DNA from: Rhodospirillaceae bacterium
GTDB taxonomy: Bacteria; Pseudomonadota; Alphaproteobacteria; Rhodospirillales; Rhodospirillaceae
Direction: 5' to 3'
Assembly (NCBI GenBank): GCA_947476695.1
Contig: CANJRD010000003.1
Span: 266,449-330,448, forward strand
Length of the DNA stretch: 64,000 nucleotides
Positions within the stretch are counted from its first letter, which is position 1; the number at the start of each line of letters is the position of its first letter. This document shows, piece after piece, positions 37,268 through 46,069 of the stretch. Under the pieces are notes generated by a model. That model saw only the letters and a list, made by a program, of their open reading frames with translations. It was not told the DNA's origin and made no database searches. Position numbers and translations under genes: made by a program.

Positions 37268-38650
37268 ATGTCTAGCTCTGAAGCTCTGAAGAATTCGCGC
37301 CGCAAGGCGCTGCAAGGTTTGGTTGGCGCCGGCGCGCTGCCTCTGATGGGTCGCTTGTTCAACGAAGACGGAACCTTCCTGCCCTCCGCTCTGGCGCAGG
37401 GCGTGAACTCCAGCGTCGGTCCCGGGCAGGGCGGGGTCACTCACGAAACCGGTGCAAGCACTCAAGTCGTCCAGTTCGCCGAATGGGAACAGGCTCAACA
37501 GGGTTCAGAGGCCACCGACGCGCGCAACCGCATCGCCCAAGGCCCCGCCGTCGCCAAAGCCCCGGCGACCGCATCGCGCTATGAGGCGAAAGCCTTCGCC
37601 TTCCCGACCGGCACCGTGCGCGTTCTCACTTGGAAGAAGGGCACGCCGGTGTTGCACCAGGTGACCTTCGAGACCGAGATCTTCGTGCTGCAAGGCACCA
37701 TCGAGGTCGGCCCGCTGTTCGGCCACAAGGGCAAGAAAGTCACCCTCCGCACGGGCGACGCCATGACCATGCCCGCTGGCGTAATTCGCAATGCCAAGAC
37801 CACTGAAGACACAATTCTTTTCCAGGCGTTCGTCGGCGCGTTCAAAACCAATCCGAAGTCGCAGGTTCTTTACGGCAAGGACGTCAAGGCAATCGATGGC
37901 GCCGCGCAGCCCGGCAGTCCGAAGTTCAAAGTGAAGCGCTACGTCTTCGACGGCTTCTCGATCCGCCACATTACGATGCCGAAGGGCGTAGTGAGCGATC
38001 CGACCGAAAAAGCGGCACATGAACGTTTCGTCTATGTTCACAGCGGCCACATGCGCCGGTTAGAAGGTGGCCAAACCTACGACGTGCACGGCGGCGATGC
38101 CTTCCGCGAGAAGCCCGAAGTCCCCGGGGGCTGGGAAGTGCTGGAACCCTCGGTGTTCCTGATTGTGGATGCGCCGTCCAACCCCGCGACCTATGCCCCG
38201 AGCCAAGTGGCGCCGAAGGGTCCCGGGAAGCATCTGCACGCGATGCTGATCGATGACAACAACCGGTCTTATTCCGGCTTCGTCACCATCGCTTTGAAGG
38301 CCGCCAGCGAAACCGAATCCTTCAGCGAGAAGCAGGCTGGTCTGTACTGGCGCCTGGGCCCTCGCCCACAGATCGTGAACACGGCGCGCTCCAGCCGGAA
38401 CTACGTTAGCGACGCCGGTCCCTATGAGATGCATGTCGGCGGCGAGCCGCACTTCGTCGGCCTGATGGCCGGGCATCTGGAAAGCACGCACCAGGACGGC
38501 AGCGTGTGGCGTTTCGCCCCGGGCGACTTCAACTTCGTGCTGCCGGGCGCACTGCACCACAGCAGCTACTTCAGCAACGTTCCGGGCGTGATGTTCAACC
38601 TGTTCCTGCCGGGCACGGCAGCCGACACGGAAGTTCCGAAGTTCAAATAA
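37268..38650 (+). CDS. exported multi-cupin domain protein (paralogue 1)
   Basis: The 460-residue protein has an N-terminal Tat-like signal (SRRKALQGLVGAGALPLMGR) and at least two to three cupin-type beta-barrels. In the first, FAFPTGTVRVLTWKKGTPVL is followed by VLQGTIEVGPLFG and RTGDAMTMPAGVIRNA. The second starts at about residue 220 (KVKRYVFDGFSIRHITMPKG) and contains AHERFVYVHSGHMRRLEGG. A third, weaker motif is MHVGGEPHFVGLMAGHLES near residue 390. The order and wording match the cupin protein at 57631-58476 (WPTGTV, KRFVFPGNSIREAHITKGG). The substrate is unknown. GGAGG is seven bases before the ATG. Confidence 0.85.
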   Translation: MSSSEALKNSRRKALQGLVGAGALPLMGRLFNEDGTFLPSALAQGVNSSVGPGQGGVTHETGASTQVVQFAEWEQAQQGSEATDARNRIAQGPAVAKAPATASRYEAKAFAFPTGTVRVLTWKKGTPVLHQVTFETEIFVLQGTIEVGPLFGHKGKKVTLRTGDAMTMPAGVIRNAKTTEDTILFQAFVGAFKTNPKSQVLYGKDVKAIDGAAQPGSPKFKVKRYVFDGFSIRHITMPKGVVSDPTEKAAHERFVYVHSGHMRRLEGGQTYDVHGGDAFREKPEVPGGWEVLEPSVFLIVDAPSNPATYAPSQVAPKGPGKHLHAMLIDDNNRSYSGFVTIALKAASETESFSEKQAGLYWRLGPRPQIVNTARSSRNYVSDAGPYEMHVGGEPHFVGLMAGHLESTHQDGSVWRFAPGDFNFVLPGALHHSSYFSNVPGVMFNLFLPGTAADTEVPKFK

Positions 38651-38667
38651 CCATCTCGCGTTTGATC

Positions 38668-38690
38668 GCTCAGGCCCTCAGGGCCTGAGC
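38668..38690. terminator. hairpin between convergent cupin and SBP genes
   Basis: GCTCAGGCCC-TCA-GGGCCTGAGC is a perfect 10-bp stem. It overlaps the last codons of the binding-protein gene. No T-tract follows, so it may work as a mixed terminator or stability element. Confidence 0.5.
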
Positions 38691-40168
38691 GTCAGGCGCT
38701 CGTAGCCGATGGTCCCGAACACTTCCTGGTAGTTCATGACCTTCGGGCTGAGGCCGTCGAGACCGGCTGGCTCGAACAACAGGACCGATGCGGCCTGTTC
38801 CTGCGTGCGATCGAGAATCTTGCGTACCACGTCGCGACGGCGATTGTCGTCGAAGGTCGATTTCGCTTCGGCGATAAGAGGCATCACCGCATCATCGCAG
38901 TACCACGGATGCGTCCAGGCGCAGGAATGAAGCCGATAGGGCCATAGAGTGTCGCCGGTCGGCAGCACCTCATACTCGAGCCCGAAGGCTTCTGCCTGCC
39001 ACGTGCCCTGGCGTACGTTACGCACGATCTGCGGCCACGGCACGGGACGGATTTCCATCCTCACGCCCACCTGCGACAGATTACGGGCCACCTGCTCCAT
39101 GATCGCCGCCATGTCTGCGCCGCCGGCATTGTTCATCTCGTAAGTGAACGCGAAGCCGTTGGGATAGCCGGCCTCGGCCAGAAGCGCCTTCGCCTTCTTC
39201 GGGTCAAAGGGATAGGCCTTGATCTCCGGATCGTAGTCTGGATTGGCCCGCGCAGCCGGTTGGCTGGCGGGCGGTACGCGATCATGCAGGATCGTCGACG
39301 CGATCCCTTGCCGGTCGATGGCGTAGTTCAGAGCCTGACGCACGCGCACGTCCTTGAACGGCGAGTTCGGCAGCAAGGTATTCAGCGCCATCACGTCCAC
39401 CGCCGAGACCGGCCGCTGATAGATCGCATAGCCGTTGCGCATCAGTGTCTCGATGTTGTCAGGCCCTACATCCGAAGCGATATCGATACGATTCGACATC
39501 AGCGCCTGAATGCGCGCCGTCACCAACGGCAGGTTCAGGATTTCCAGGCGGTCGGTTCTGGGCGCACGCCAGGAATTCTTGAACGCGGTCAGTGTGACGC
39601 GCGCGGTCGTCCAATTCTCGACAATGAAAGGTCCGGTGCCGACCGGCGCTTTGACGAATCCCGCGTGGCCCACTTTCTTCCAGTACGCGGGCGGAACAAT
39701 CGGAATGATCGCCATCCGCCGCGTGAATGCCGGATCCGGATTTGTCGTCTTGAACTCGACCGTGAGCTTATCGATCGCACGCACCGAGGCGATGTTCTGG
39801 ACTTCGGCCGCGGTGATCAGCGTGCGTGCTTCGGGCGATTTCGGAAACATATAGGACACCACGACGGCATCCGCGGACAGGGGCTCGCCGTTAGAGAAGG
39901 TGATCCCCGGCTTCAGCGTCACCACCCAGGTGTTCGGATCGACATTGCGCCAACTGGCGGCGAGTGCGGGACGCGGACGCAGATCGAGGCCGAGTTCGGC
40001 CAGCGTGTCATATACGGCGCGCGTGCTCAGCAGCGAAGCGCGGGCCGTGGCATCGAACGGGTCGGCATTGCTGGGTGGAAACGACGGCAGGCCGATGCGC
40101 ACGGTCGCGGCCTCGGCGCCACCGCCGAGCAAAAGAGCCGCCACCAGAATGCCACAGAGCCGAAGCAT
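38678..40168 (-). CDS. ABC transporter substrate-binding protein, peptide/opine family
   Basis: The 496-residue protein is an exported SBP_bac_5 member with a signal peptide (LCGILVAALLLGGGAEA). Family features are DPFDATARASLLSTRAVYDT, PRPALAASWRNVDPNTWVV, the VRQALNYAIDRQGI motif near residue 276, and PFDPKKAKALLAEAGYPNGF. These proteins bind oligopeptides, opines or nickel for an ABC importer, but no permease or ATPase gene is nearby. It is only 10 bases after the flavin monooxygenase gene, so the two are probably co-transcribed. The context hints at a role linked to an aromatic or opine-like compound. Confidence 0.9.
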   Translation of the reverse strand: MLRLCGILVAALLLGGGAEAATVRIGLPSFPPSNADPFDATARASLLSTRAVYDTLAELGLDLRPRPALAASWRNVDPNTWVVTLKPGITFSNGEPLSADAVVVSYMFPKSPEARTLITAAEVQNIASVRAIDKLTVEFKTTNPDPAFTRRMAIIPIVPPAYWKKVGHAGFVKAPVGTGPFIVENWTTARVTLTAFKNSWRAPRTDRLEILNLPLVTARIQALMSNRIDIASDVGPDNIETLMRNGYAIYQRPVSAVDVMALNTLLPNSPFKDVRVRQALNYAIDRQGIASTILHDRVPPASQPAARANPDYDPEIKAYPFDPKKAKALLAEAGYPNGFAFTYEMNNAGGADMAAIMEQVARNLSQVGVRMEIRPVPWPQIVRNVRQGTWQAEAFGLEYEVLPTGDTLWPYRLHSCAWTHPWYCDDAVMPLIAEAKSTFDDNRRRDVVRKILDRTQEQAASVLLFEPAGLDGLSPKVMNYQEVFGTIGYERLTLRP

Positions 40169-40178
40169 CGACGTCTCG

Positions 40179-41402
40179 TCAGTCTATAGCGGCAGCACGC
40201 CGCACACCCTCGAACATCGAGGACTTTAGCAGATAAGCCTTCATCCGCGCACGGTCGCCGGTAATGGCCTTCATATCGTCCATGATCTCACGCCGCTTGA
40301 CCGGATCGGTCTCCCGCATGCGGGAGCGGTTTCGATCAGATTGCATCAAAATCTCATCGTAGGCGACAGGCCGGCGGCGGCGCTCGTAGAGGTCCAAGCG
40401 CTCAATTGGGGCGCCGTCTTTCAGGATCGCGGTTAGCTGCTCCGCCAGGCTGAAAGCGTCATGCAGCCCGCCATTCAGACCCATGCCGCCGGACGGGCTG
40501 TTGATGTGGGCGGCATCGCCCGCCAGAACGATCCGGCCGTTGCGGTAATGCGGCACGATGCGCATGTGCACGACATAGGACCGTTTCTCGATCACCTCGT
40601 AACCCTTCGGATTGGGCACGATCTCCTGGAGGCTGGCCTCGATGGCCTCGGGCGTGAGCTGATCCTCCAGCGGCACGTTCTCGCGCGGGAACAGACCGAC
40701 GCGCCACACGGCCGGCACCCGCAGCAGGCTGAAGTGGCTGCCGGGGCTCCAGCAGTAGGAGACGACGGAGATATCTTCGAGATGTTCGTGAAACGGGAAC
40801 GGGGTGGTGGCGATGATCGTGGTGCCGGGATAGGTGCTGCCCTCAAGCTTGAGACCCGCGCTCTTACGTACGCTGCCGCGCACGCCGTCACAGCCGACGA
40901 CATAGCTTGCGCGCAATGTCTCAATGCCGCTTTCAGTCTCGATATCGACCTCAGCGCTTTGATCGTCCTGCCGCACGGCGACTACAGGGCTGGAATAACG
41001 GATGGAGACATTACCGCGTTTGCCAGCTTGCCCGGTCAGCAGGTTGGACAACTTCCACTGCTCGCATTGAAGGCGATAGGGATAGCGGGTCTCGTCCGCC
41101 AGCACGGACATATCGAACACTGCGCGCTCGCCGCTGGGATGCCAACGCAACTGCCAGGTGGGGCAGATCATGCCTTTGGCGATGAGCGCATCGGTCAAAC
41201 CGAGCCGCTCCAACATCTCCAAGGTCGGCGGATGAAAGGTGGATGCCCGCAAATCGGTCGCGGTGACGGTACCGGCTTCGAGCAGCATCGTGTCGATGCC
41301 CGCCTCGCCCAGAAGGTTCGTCAGGCACAGGCCGACGGGCCCTCCCCCCACGACGATCACTTCGGCGTGCTTTGCCGACCCCGCGCCCATCGCCACCGTC
41401 AC
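40179..41402 (-). CDS. FAD-dependent aromatic-ring monooxygenase
   Basis: The 407-residue protein is a PheA/TfdB or UbiH-type hydroxylase. The FAD-binding motif is VIVVGGGPVGLCLTNLLGEA (about residues 14-33). The DG motif region VVGCDGVRGSVRKSAGL is near residue 167. The GD motif RIVLAGDAAHINSPSGGMG, near residue 287, contacts flavin. It should use NAD(P)H and oxygen to hydroxylate a phenol-like or aliphatic ring substrate, which cannot be named. The GTG start at 41402 has GGAG eight bases upstream, and an in-frame ATG lies four codons on. It is the first gene of a probable operon with the solute-binding protein. Confidence 0.92.
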   Translation of the reverse strand: MTVAMGAGSAKHAEVIVVGGGPVGLCLTNLLGEAGIDTMLLEAGTVTATDLRASTFHPPTLEMLERLGLTDALIAKGMICPTWQLRWHPSGERAVFDMSVLADETRYPYRLQCEQWKLSNLLTGQAGKRGNVSIRYSSPVVAVRQDDQSAEVDIETESGIETLRASYVVGCDGVRGSVRKSAGLKLEGSTYPGTTIIATTPFPFHEHLEDISVVSYCWSPGSHFSLLRVPAVWRVGLFPRENVPLEDQLTPEAIEASLQEIVPNPKGYEVIEKRSYVVHMRIVPHYRNGRIVLAGDAAHINSPSGGMGLNGGLHDAFSLAEQLTAILKDGAPIERLDLYERRRRPVAYDEILMQSDRNRSRMRETDPVKRREIMDDMKAITGDRARMKAYLLKSSMFEGVRRAAAID

Positions 41403-41598
41403 GTTACGTTCTCCAAATATAGGTGGCGCATCAGCCGACTGGCCGACGGCGCGAAGGGTACGTGTAAGATATCCGCGAAATCAACTCGATATCGGTGAAA
41501 GTCCACGGCATGATTCAGCATCGCGATGCGCGGATACTTCCCAGACTGTGCGCGCATTGTACGATAGTTCCGCCGTCATAACCGACAGAGTATGTCCC

Positions 41599-43659
41599 AT
41601 GCGCCGTCACCTGTTTCGAGCCGCCTCCATCGCGCTGATCGCCGCTGCTGCAATCTCAACGGCACAGGCTCAGCAGACCACCTCCGCCAAGCTGGGCACC
41701 TGGGGCGTCGACTTGGCCAACATGGATCGCAGCGTCGCGCCGGGGGAAGACTTCTTCTCCTACGTGAACGGCGCCTGGGTACGTACGGCGACCATCCCGC
41801 CGGATCGCGGACGCTTCGGCGCCTTCGACGAATTACGCATCCTCTCTGAGGAGCGCTCACGCGACATCGTTGAGGAATTGATCACAAAGGCCGACGCCGC
41901 GCTCTCCACGGAAGAGCGCAAGCTGCGCGATCTGTATGCTGGCTATATCGATGTGGCCGGCATCGAGGCGCGCGGCATAGCGGCGGCCAAACCGGACCTC
42001 GACCGCATTGCCGCCCTCAAGAGTCTGGACGATGTGGCGCGCGCGATGGGATCGCGACGTGTGTCGTCCGGCAGTCCATTCAGCGTCGGCATCGGCGTGA
42101 ACGACAAGAACGCCGACGAGTATGTCGTCCGGCTCTACCAGGCCGGGCTCGGCATGCCGGATCGCGACTATTACCTGCGCGACGACAAGGCGCTCGCGGC
42201 CACACGCGAGGCTTATGAGAAGCATCTCGCCACCGTGCTCAAGATGCTCGGCCTCGACAATGTCGAAGTACGCGCAAAGGCGGTCTATGACCTGGAACAC
42301 CAGATGGCGGAAGCGCATTGGGCTAATGCCGAGCGGCGCGAAGCCGAGAAGATGTTCAATCCGATGCCGATGTCGGAACTGCAAAAACTCGCGCCCGGTT
42401 TCCCGTGGCCGGCGTACTTCAAAGCCGCTGGTATCACGCCACGCAAAGGCAAAACAGAGCGGCAGGTTATCGTGTCGGAAAAGTCGGCTTTCCCGAAGCT
42501 GGCCGCGATCTTCGCCGAAACGCCAGTCGCGGTATGGCGCGATTACATGACGCTGCACTACGTCCATAACTATGCATCGGTATTGCCAAAGGCCTTCGAT
42601 GAGGAGGATTTCGACTTCTACGGCAAGACGCTGCAGGGCAATGCCCAACAGCTCGACCGCAAGGTGCGCGCGGCGCGACTTGTTGACCGCGTGCTTGGCG
42701 AGGCGTTGGGCAAGATTTACGTCGCGCGCCACTTCCCGCCGGAAGCGAAGGCGAAAGCAGAACAACTCGTCGCCAACCTTCTCAAAGTATACGAGGACGA
42801 CATTCGCGTCCTACCCTGGATGACCGAAACCACGCGCCAAAAGGCACTGATCAAGCTGCATAAGTTCACGCCCCATATCGGCTATCCCGACAAGTGGCGC
42901 GACTATGCAGCGTTGGAGATCAAGCGCGACGACCCGTTGGGCAACCTGCACCGTAATGCGCTGTTCAACTGGAACCGCAACCTGAAACGCATCGATCAGA
43001 AGACCGACCGCACAGAGTGGTTCATGTCGCCGCCGACTGTGAATGCCTACTACGAAAGCAGCTTCAACGTGATCGTGTTCCCGGCCGCGATCCTGCAGCC
43101 GCCGTTCTTCGATCCGAACGCCGACGACGCGGTGAACTACGGCGGCATCGGCGCGGTGATCGGCCATGAGATCAGCCACGGTTTCGACGATCAGGGCTCG
43201 AAATACGATGGCGACGGCAAGCTTGAAAATTGGTGGACCGTCGAAGACCGCGCCTCGTTCGAGAAAGCCACCAAGGCGCTTGGTCAGCAGTACAACAGTT
43301 ATGAAGCGCTGCCGGGCCTGCATGTGAACGGCGCCTTCACGATGGGCGAGAACATCGCCGATCTCTCCGGCATTTCCGTGGCCCTGAAGGCCTATCACCT
43401 CTCGCTCGGCGGCAACCCTGCCCCGTTGCGCGACGGCCTGACAGGCGATCAACGGTTCTTCCTCTCGTTTGGCCAGATTTGGCGCACCAAGGTCCGCGAG
43501 AACACGCTGCGTCAGCAAATCCTGACGGATGCGCATTCGCCGGGAAATTTCCGCGTGATCGGCCCGACGCGCAACGTCGACGCCTGGTACGACGCCTTCG
43601 GGATCAAGCCGACGGACAAGTACTATCTCGCCCCGGCCGATCGCGTGCGGCTGTGGTGA
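41599..43659 (+). CDS. M13 family (neprilysin-like) zinc metallopeptidase
   Basis: The 686-residue secreted enzyme has a signal peptide (AASIALIAAAAISTAQA, cut near residue 25) and the M13 layout. VDLANMDRSVAPGEDFFSYV starts the N-terminal domain. The zinc site is HEISH with His523, Glu524 and His527, and the third ligand is Glu584 in GENIADLSG. NAYYESSFNVIVFPAAIL and PDRDYYL are also typical. M13 peptidases cleave peptides shorter than about 40 residues. The frame opens upstream, but the ATG at 41599 is the only one followed by a signal peptide. The gene is divergent from the monooxygenase. Confidence 0.95.
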   Translation: MRRHLFRAASIALIAAAAISTAQAQQTTSAKLGTWGVDLANMDRSVAPGEDFFSYVNGAWVRTATIPPDRGRFGAFDELRILSEERSRDIVEELITKADAALSTEERKLRDLYAGYIDVAGIEARGIAAAKPDLDRIAALKSLDDVARAMGSRRVSSGSPFSVGIGVNDKNADEYVVRLYQAGLGMPDRDYYLRDDKALAATREAYEKHLATVLKMLGLDNVEVRAKAVYDLEHQMAEAHWANAERREAEKMFNPMPMSELQKLAPGFPWPAYFKAAGITPRKGKTERQVIVSEKSAFPKLAAIFAETPVAVWRDYMTLHYVHNYASVLPKAFDEEDFDFYGKTLQGNAQQLDRKVRAARLVDRVLGEALGKIYVARHFPPEAKAKAEQLVANLLKVYEDDIRVLPWMTETTRQKALIKLHKFTPHIGYPDKWRDYAALEIKRDDPLGNLHRNALFNWNRNLKRIDQKTDRTEWFMSPPTVNAYYESSFNVIVFPAAILQPPFFDPNADDAVNYGGIGAVIGHEISHGFDDQGSKYDGDGKLENWWTVEDRASFEKATKALGQQYNSYEALPGLHVNGAFTMGENIADLSGISVALKAYHLSLGGNPAPLRDGLTGDQRFFLSFGQIWRTKVRENTLRQQILTDAHSPGNFRVIGPTRNVDAWYDAFGIKPTDKYYLAPADRVRLW

Positions 43660-43660
43660 G

Positions 43661-44959
43661 CTAGTCTTCGAGAATGCGGCTTTCGCGCCGCGTCTCGGGC
43701 ATCATAACGACCGCCACGAAGGCGACGGCAAGAACGGCCGACGCGTAGATGTAAAATCCGCTTTCCATCCCTTCGGCCTTGAACCATAGGGCAACGTATT
43801 CTGCCGTGCCGCCGAAGATGGCGTTTGCGATAGCGTAGGGAAATGCGACCCCCAGGGACCGGATCGCCGTGGGGAACAACTCGGCCTTCACGACCGCGCT
43901 AACGGACGTATAGCCGGCCTGCAGGAACATGCCTGCGCAGATCAGCATCACCGCCGCGCTGACGACGTGAGCCTCGGCGATGGCATGCATCAGCGGCCAT
44001 GTAATCAACGCGCCGCCGCCGAAGGCCATGAACAGCACCGGCTTGCGGCCGACCTTGTCCGACACCCAGCCGAGAAACGGCTGTAAGGCGCAGAAAATAC
44101 ATAGGCTGATCGCGCTGATCTCGGTCGCGACATCGCGCGAGAATCCGGAGGTGTTCGACAGGAACTTCTGCATGTACGTCGTGTAGATGTAGAAGGCCAA
44201 CGATCCGCCCGCGGTCAAACCCAGGATGGTCAACGTCTCGCGCGGGTAGGCCAGGAACACCGCCCGCGTACTTCCGCGCGGTACGTCGGTCGACGCCGCC
44301 TGGGTGAACGACGGGCTTTCCACCATGCGGCTGCGGATCACGTAGGCCACCACCGCCAGCACGGCGCCGATGACAAAGGGCACGCGCCAGCCCCATGATT
44401 CCATCGCTTCGGCCGAGAGGGCATGCTGCAGGGCGATCAGCACGGCCAGCGCCACCAGCTGACCGCCGATCAACGTGACGTAGTTGAAGCTCGACCAGAA
44501 GCCGCGATAGGCGCGTCCTGCCACCTCGCTCATGTAGGTCGCACTGGTGCCGTACTCGCCGCCAAGCGCCAGCCCTTGGACGACGCGCGCGATCAGCAAA
44601 ATGATCGGTGCGGCGATGCCGATCTGCTCAGCGCCCGGCGTCGCGGCAATCGCCAGCGTGCCGACGCACATCACGATCACGGAGACCTTCAGCGCCGCCT
44701 TGCGTCCCACCCGGTCGGCGTAACGCCCCAGCAGCCACGCCCCGACCGGCCGCGCGAAGAAGCCCACCGCGAAGACTGCCGCGGCTTGGAGCAATTGGGC
44801 CGTTTGATCGCCCTTGGGAAAGAAGACGGGCGCGAAATACAGCGCCGCCGCCGAGTAGGTATACCAATCGAACCACTCAACCAGATTCCCGATCGAGCCC
44901 GCCAGAATCGCGCTCAAACGCGCCATGGTCGTTGTCGGCGTCGCCATCGTTTCCCCCAT
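43661..44959 (-). CDS. MHS family MFS transporter
   Basis: The 432-residue protein is a twelve-helix major facilitator of the metabolite:H+ symporter family (relatives of KgtP, ProP and ShiA). NLVEWFDWYTYSAAALYFAP near residue 25 is the family marker. LGRYADRVGRKAALKVSV is the loop 2-3 motif, and RVVQGLALGGEYGTSATYMS is in helix 4. Substrates are organic acids, osmolytes or aromatic acids. AAGGAG precedes the start at 44959. It overlaps nothing and ends one base after the convergent M13 gene. It is divergent from the hydrolase-glucosidase operon. Confidence 0.92.
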   Translation of the reverse strand: MGETMATPTTTMARLSAILAGSIGNLVEWFDWYTYSAAALYFAPVFFPKGDQTAQLLQAAAVFAVGFFARPVGAWLLGRYADRVGRKAALKVSVIVMCVGTLAIAATPGAEQIGIAAPIILLIARVVQGLALGGEYGTSATYMSEVAGRAYRGFWSSFNYVTLIGGQLVALAVLIALQHALSAEAMESWGWRVPFVIGAVLAVVAYVIRSRMVESPSFTQAASTDVPRGSTRAVFLAYPRETLTILGLTAGGSLAFYIYTTYMQKFLSNTSGFSRDVATEISAISLCIFCALQPFLGWVSDKVGRKPVLFMAFGGGALITWPLMHAIAEAHVVSAAVMLICAGMFLQAGYTSVSAVVKAELFPTAIRSLGVAFPYAIANAIFGGTAEYVALWFKAEGMESGFYIYASAVLAVAFVAVVMMPETRRESRILED

Positions 44960-45088
44960 CGCCCCTCTCCTTGTAGCGCACCGGTGAGGCCGGCGATAAC
45001 CCCATACGAATATTGTGGATTTTCAAACCTGCGGGATTTCATCAAACGGCGATGGACGCAGGCGCCCAAAACGGCCACCTAAGGCCCC

Positions 45089-46069
45089 ATGTGCTCCGCA
45101 CCGCTCGCGGGAGAGGTCCCAGCCCTCCCACCCCGCTTCCAGGCCCCCGCCGGCCTGCGCTGGGGCACCATTGAGAGCCACGGCGCCCACCTCCGTTGGG
45201 CCAGCCTGCCCAGCACGGGTGAGATGCGCGCCGCCTGCGTTCTGGTGGGCGGCTTTGCCGAATTCGCCGAGAAGTATTTTGAGACCATGTCCGACCTGGC
45301 GGCGGCGGGGCTCGCGGTCTGGTTCCTCGACTGGCGCGGTCAGGGCGGCTCGGAGCGGGCAGCCGATCATCCGGCCCGGGCCAGCGCGCGCGACTTCGAC
45401 CGTGACGCGGACGACCTGATGGGCTTCGCTACCAAGGTGTTGCCGCCGACGAAGCCGCGCATTCTCGTGGCTCATTCGATGGGCGGCAGCATCGGACTGC
45501 TCGCGCTGTCCAGGACCGCGGCGTTGTTCGACGTCGCCGTCCTCAGCGCGCCGATGCTGGCGGTTCAGACGACGCCGTTCCCGCCACGGATCGCCTATGC
45601 CCTCACCACTCTCGCCTTGCGCTGCGGCATGCGGGACAGGTTTGCACCCGGCCACGGGCCGTGGCGCAGCGATCCCGCCGTCGCGGCCAACAGCCTCACC
45701 ACGCACGATCCCGACCGCGCTTGCGTCGCACAGGCCTGGTTCGAGACGCGTCCGGACTTGCGCATCGACGGCCCGACCTATGGCTGGGTCAACGCCGCCA
45801 TGGCGCTCACCGGCCGCCTTGCCGCGCCTGAACTCCTGCGGTCGATCCCAACGCCGATGCTGATCGGATGCCCCGGCAACGACGCCTTCGTCGTGCCCAA
45901 CGCCACGCAGCGCGCGGCAGACATACTGCCGCGCGCCACGCTGATGAACTTTCCCGCATCCCGTCATGAGCTTTTCATGGAAGCGGACGACATCCGCGCC
46001 GACTGGATGACGGCCATCCGGACGTTCCTCACGCCATGGCTCAGCCCCCGGGAAACAAAGGCGTCATGA
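45089..46069 (+). CDS. alpha/beta hydrolase, monoglyceride lipase/lysophospholipase-like
   Basis: The 326-residue protein has FLDWRGQGGSER near residue 80, a typical lysophospholipase-like motif. The nucleophile is Ser130 in LVAHSMGGSIG. The acid is likely in LIGCPGNDAFVVP near residue 274, and the base in ASRHELFMEAD near residue 303. Members hydrolyse monoacylglycerols or lysophospholipids. No signal peptide is seen. Its stop overlaps the start of the alpha-glucosidase gene (ATGA), so the two are translationally coupled. Confidence 0.87.
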   Translation: MCSAPLAGEVPALPPRFQAPAGLRWGTIESHGAHLRWASLPSTGEMRAACVLVGGFAEFAEKYFETMSDLAAAGLAVWFLDWRGQGGSERAADHPARASARDFDRDADDLMGFATKVLPPTKPRILVAHSMGGSIGLLALSRTAALFDVAVLSAPMLAVQTTPFPPRIAYALTTLALRCGMRDRFAPGHGPWRSDPAVAANSLTTHDPDRACVAQAWFETRPDLRIDGPTYGWVNAAMALTGRLAAPELLRSIPTPMLIGCPGNDAFVVPNATQRAADILPRATLMNFPASRHELFMEADDIRADWMTAIRTFLTPWLSPRETKAS

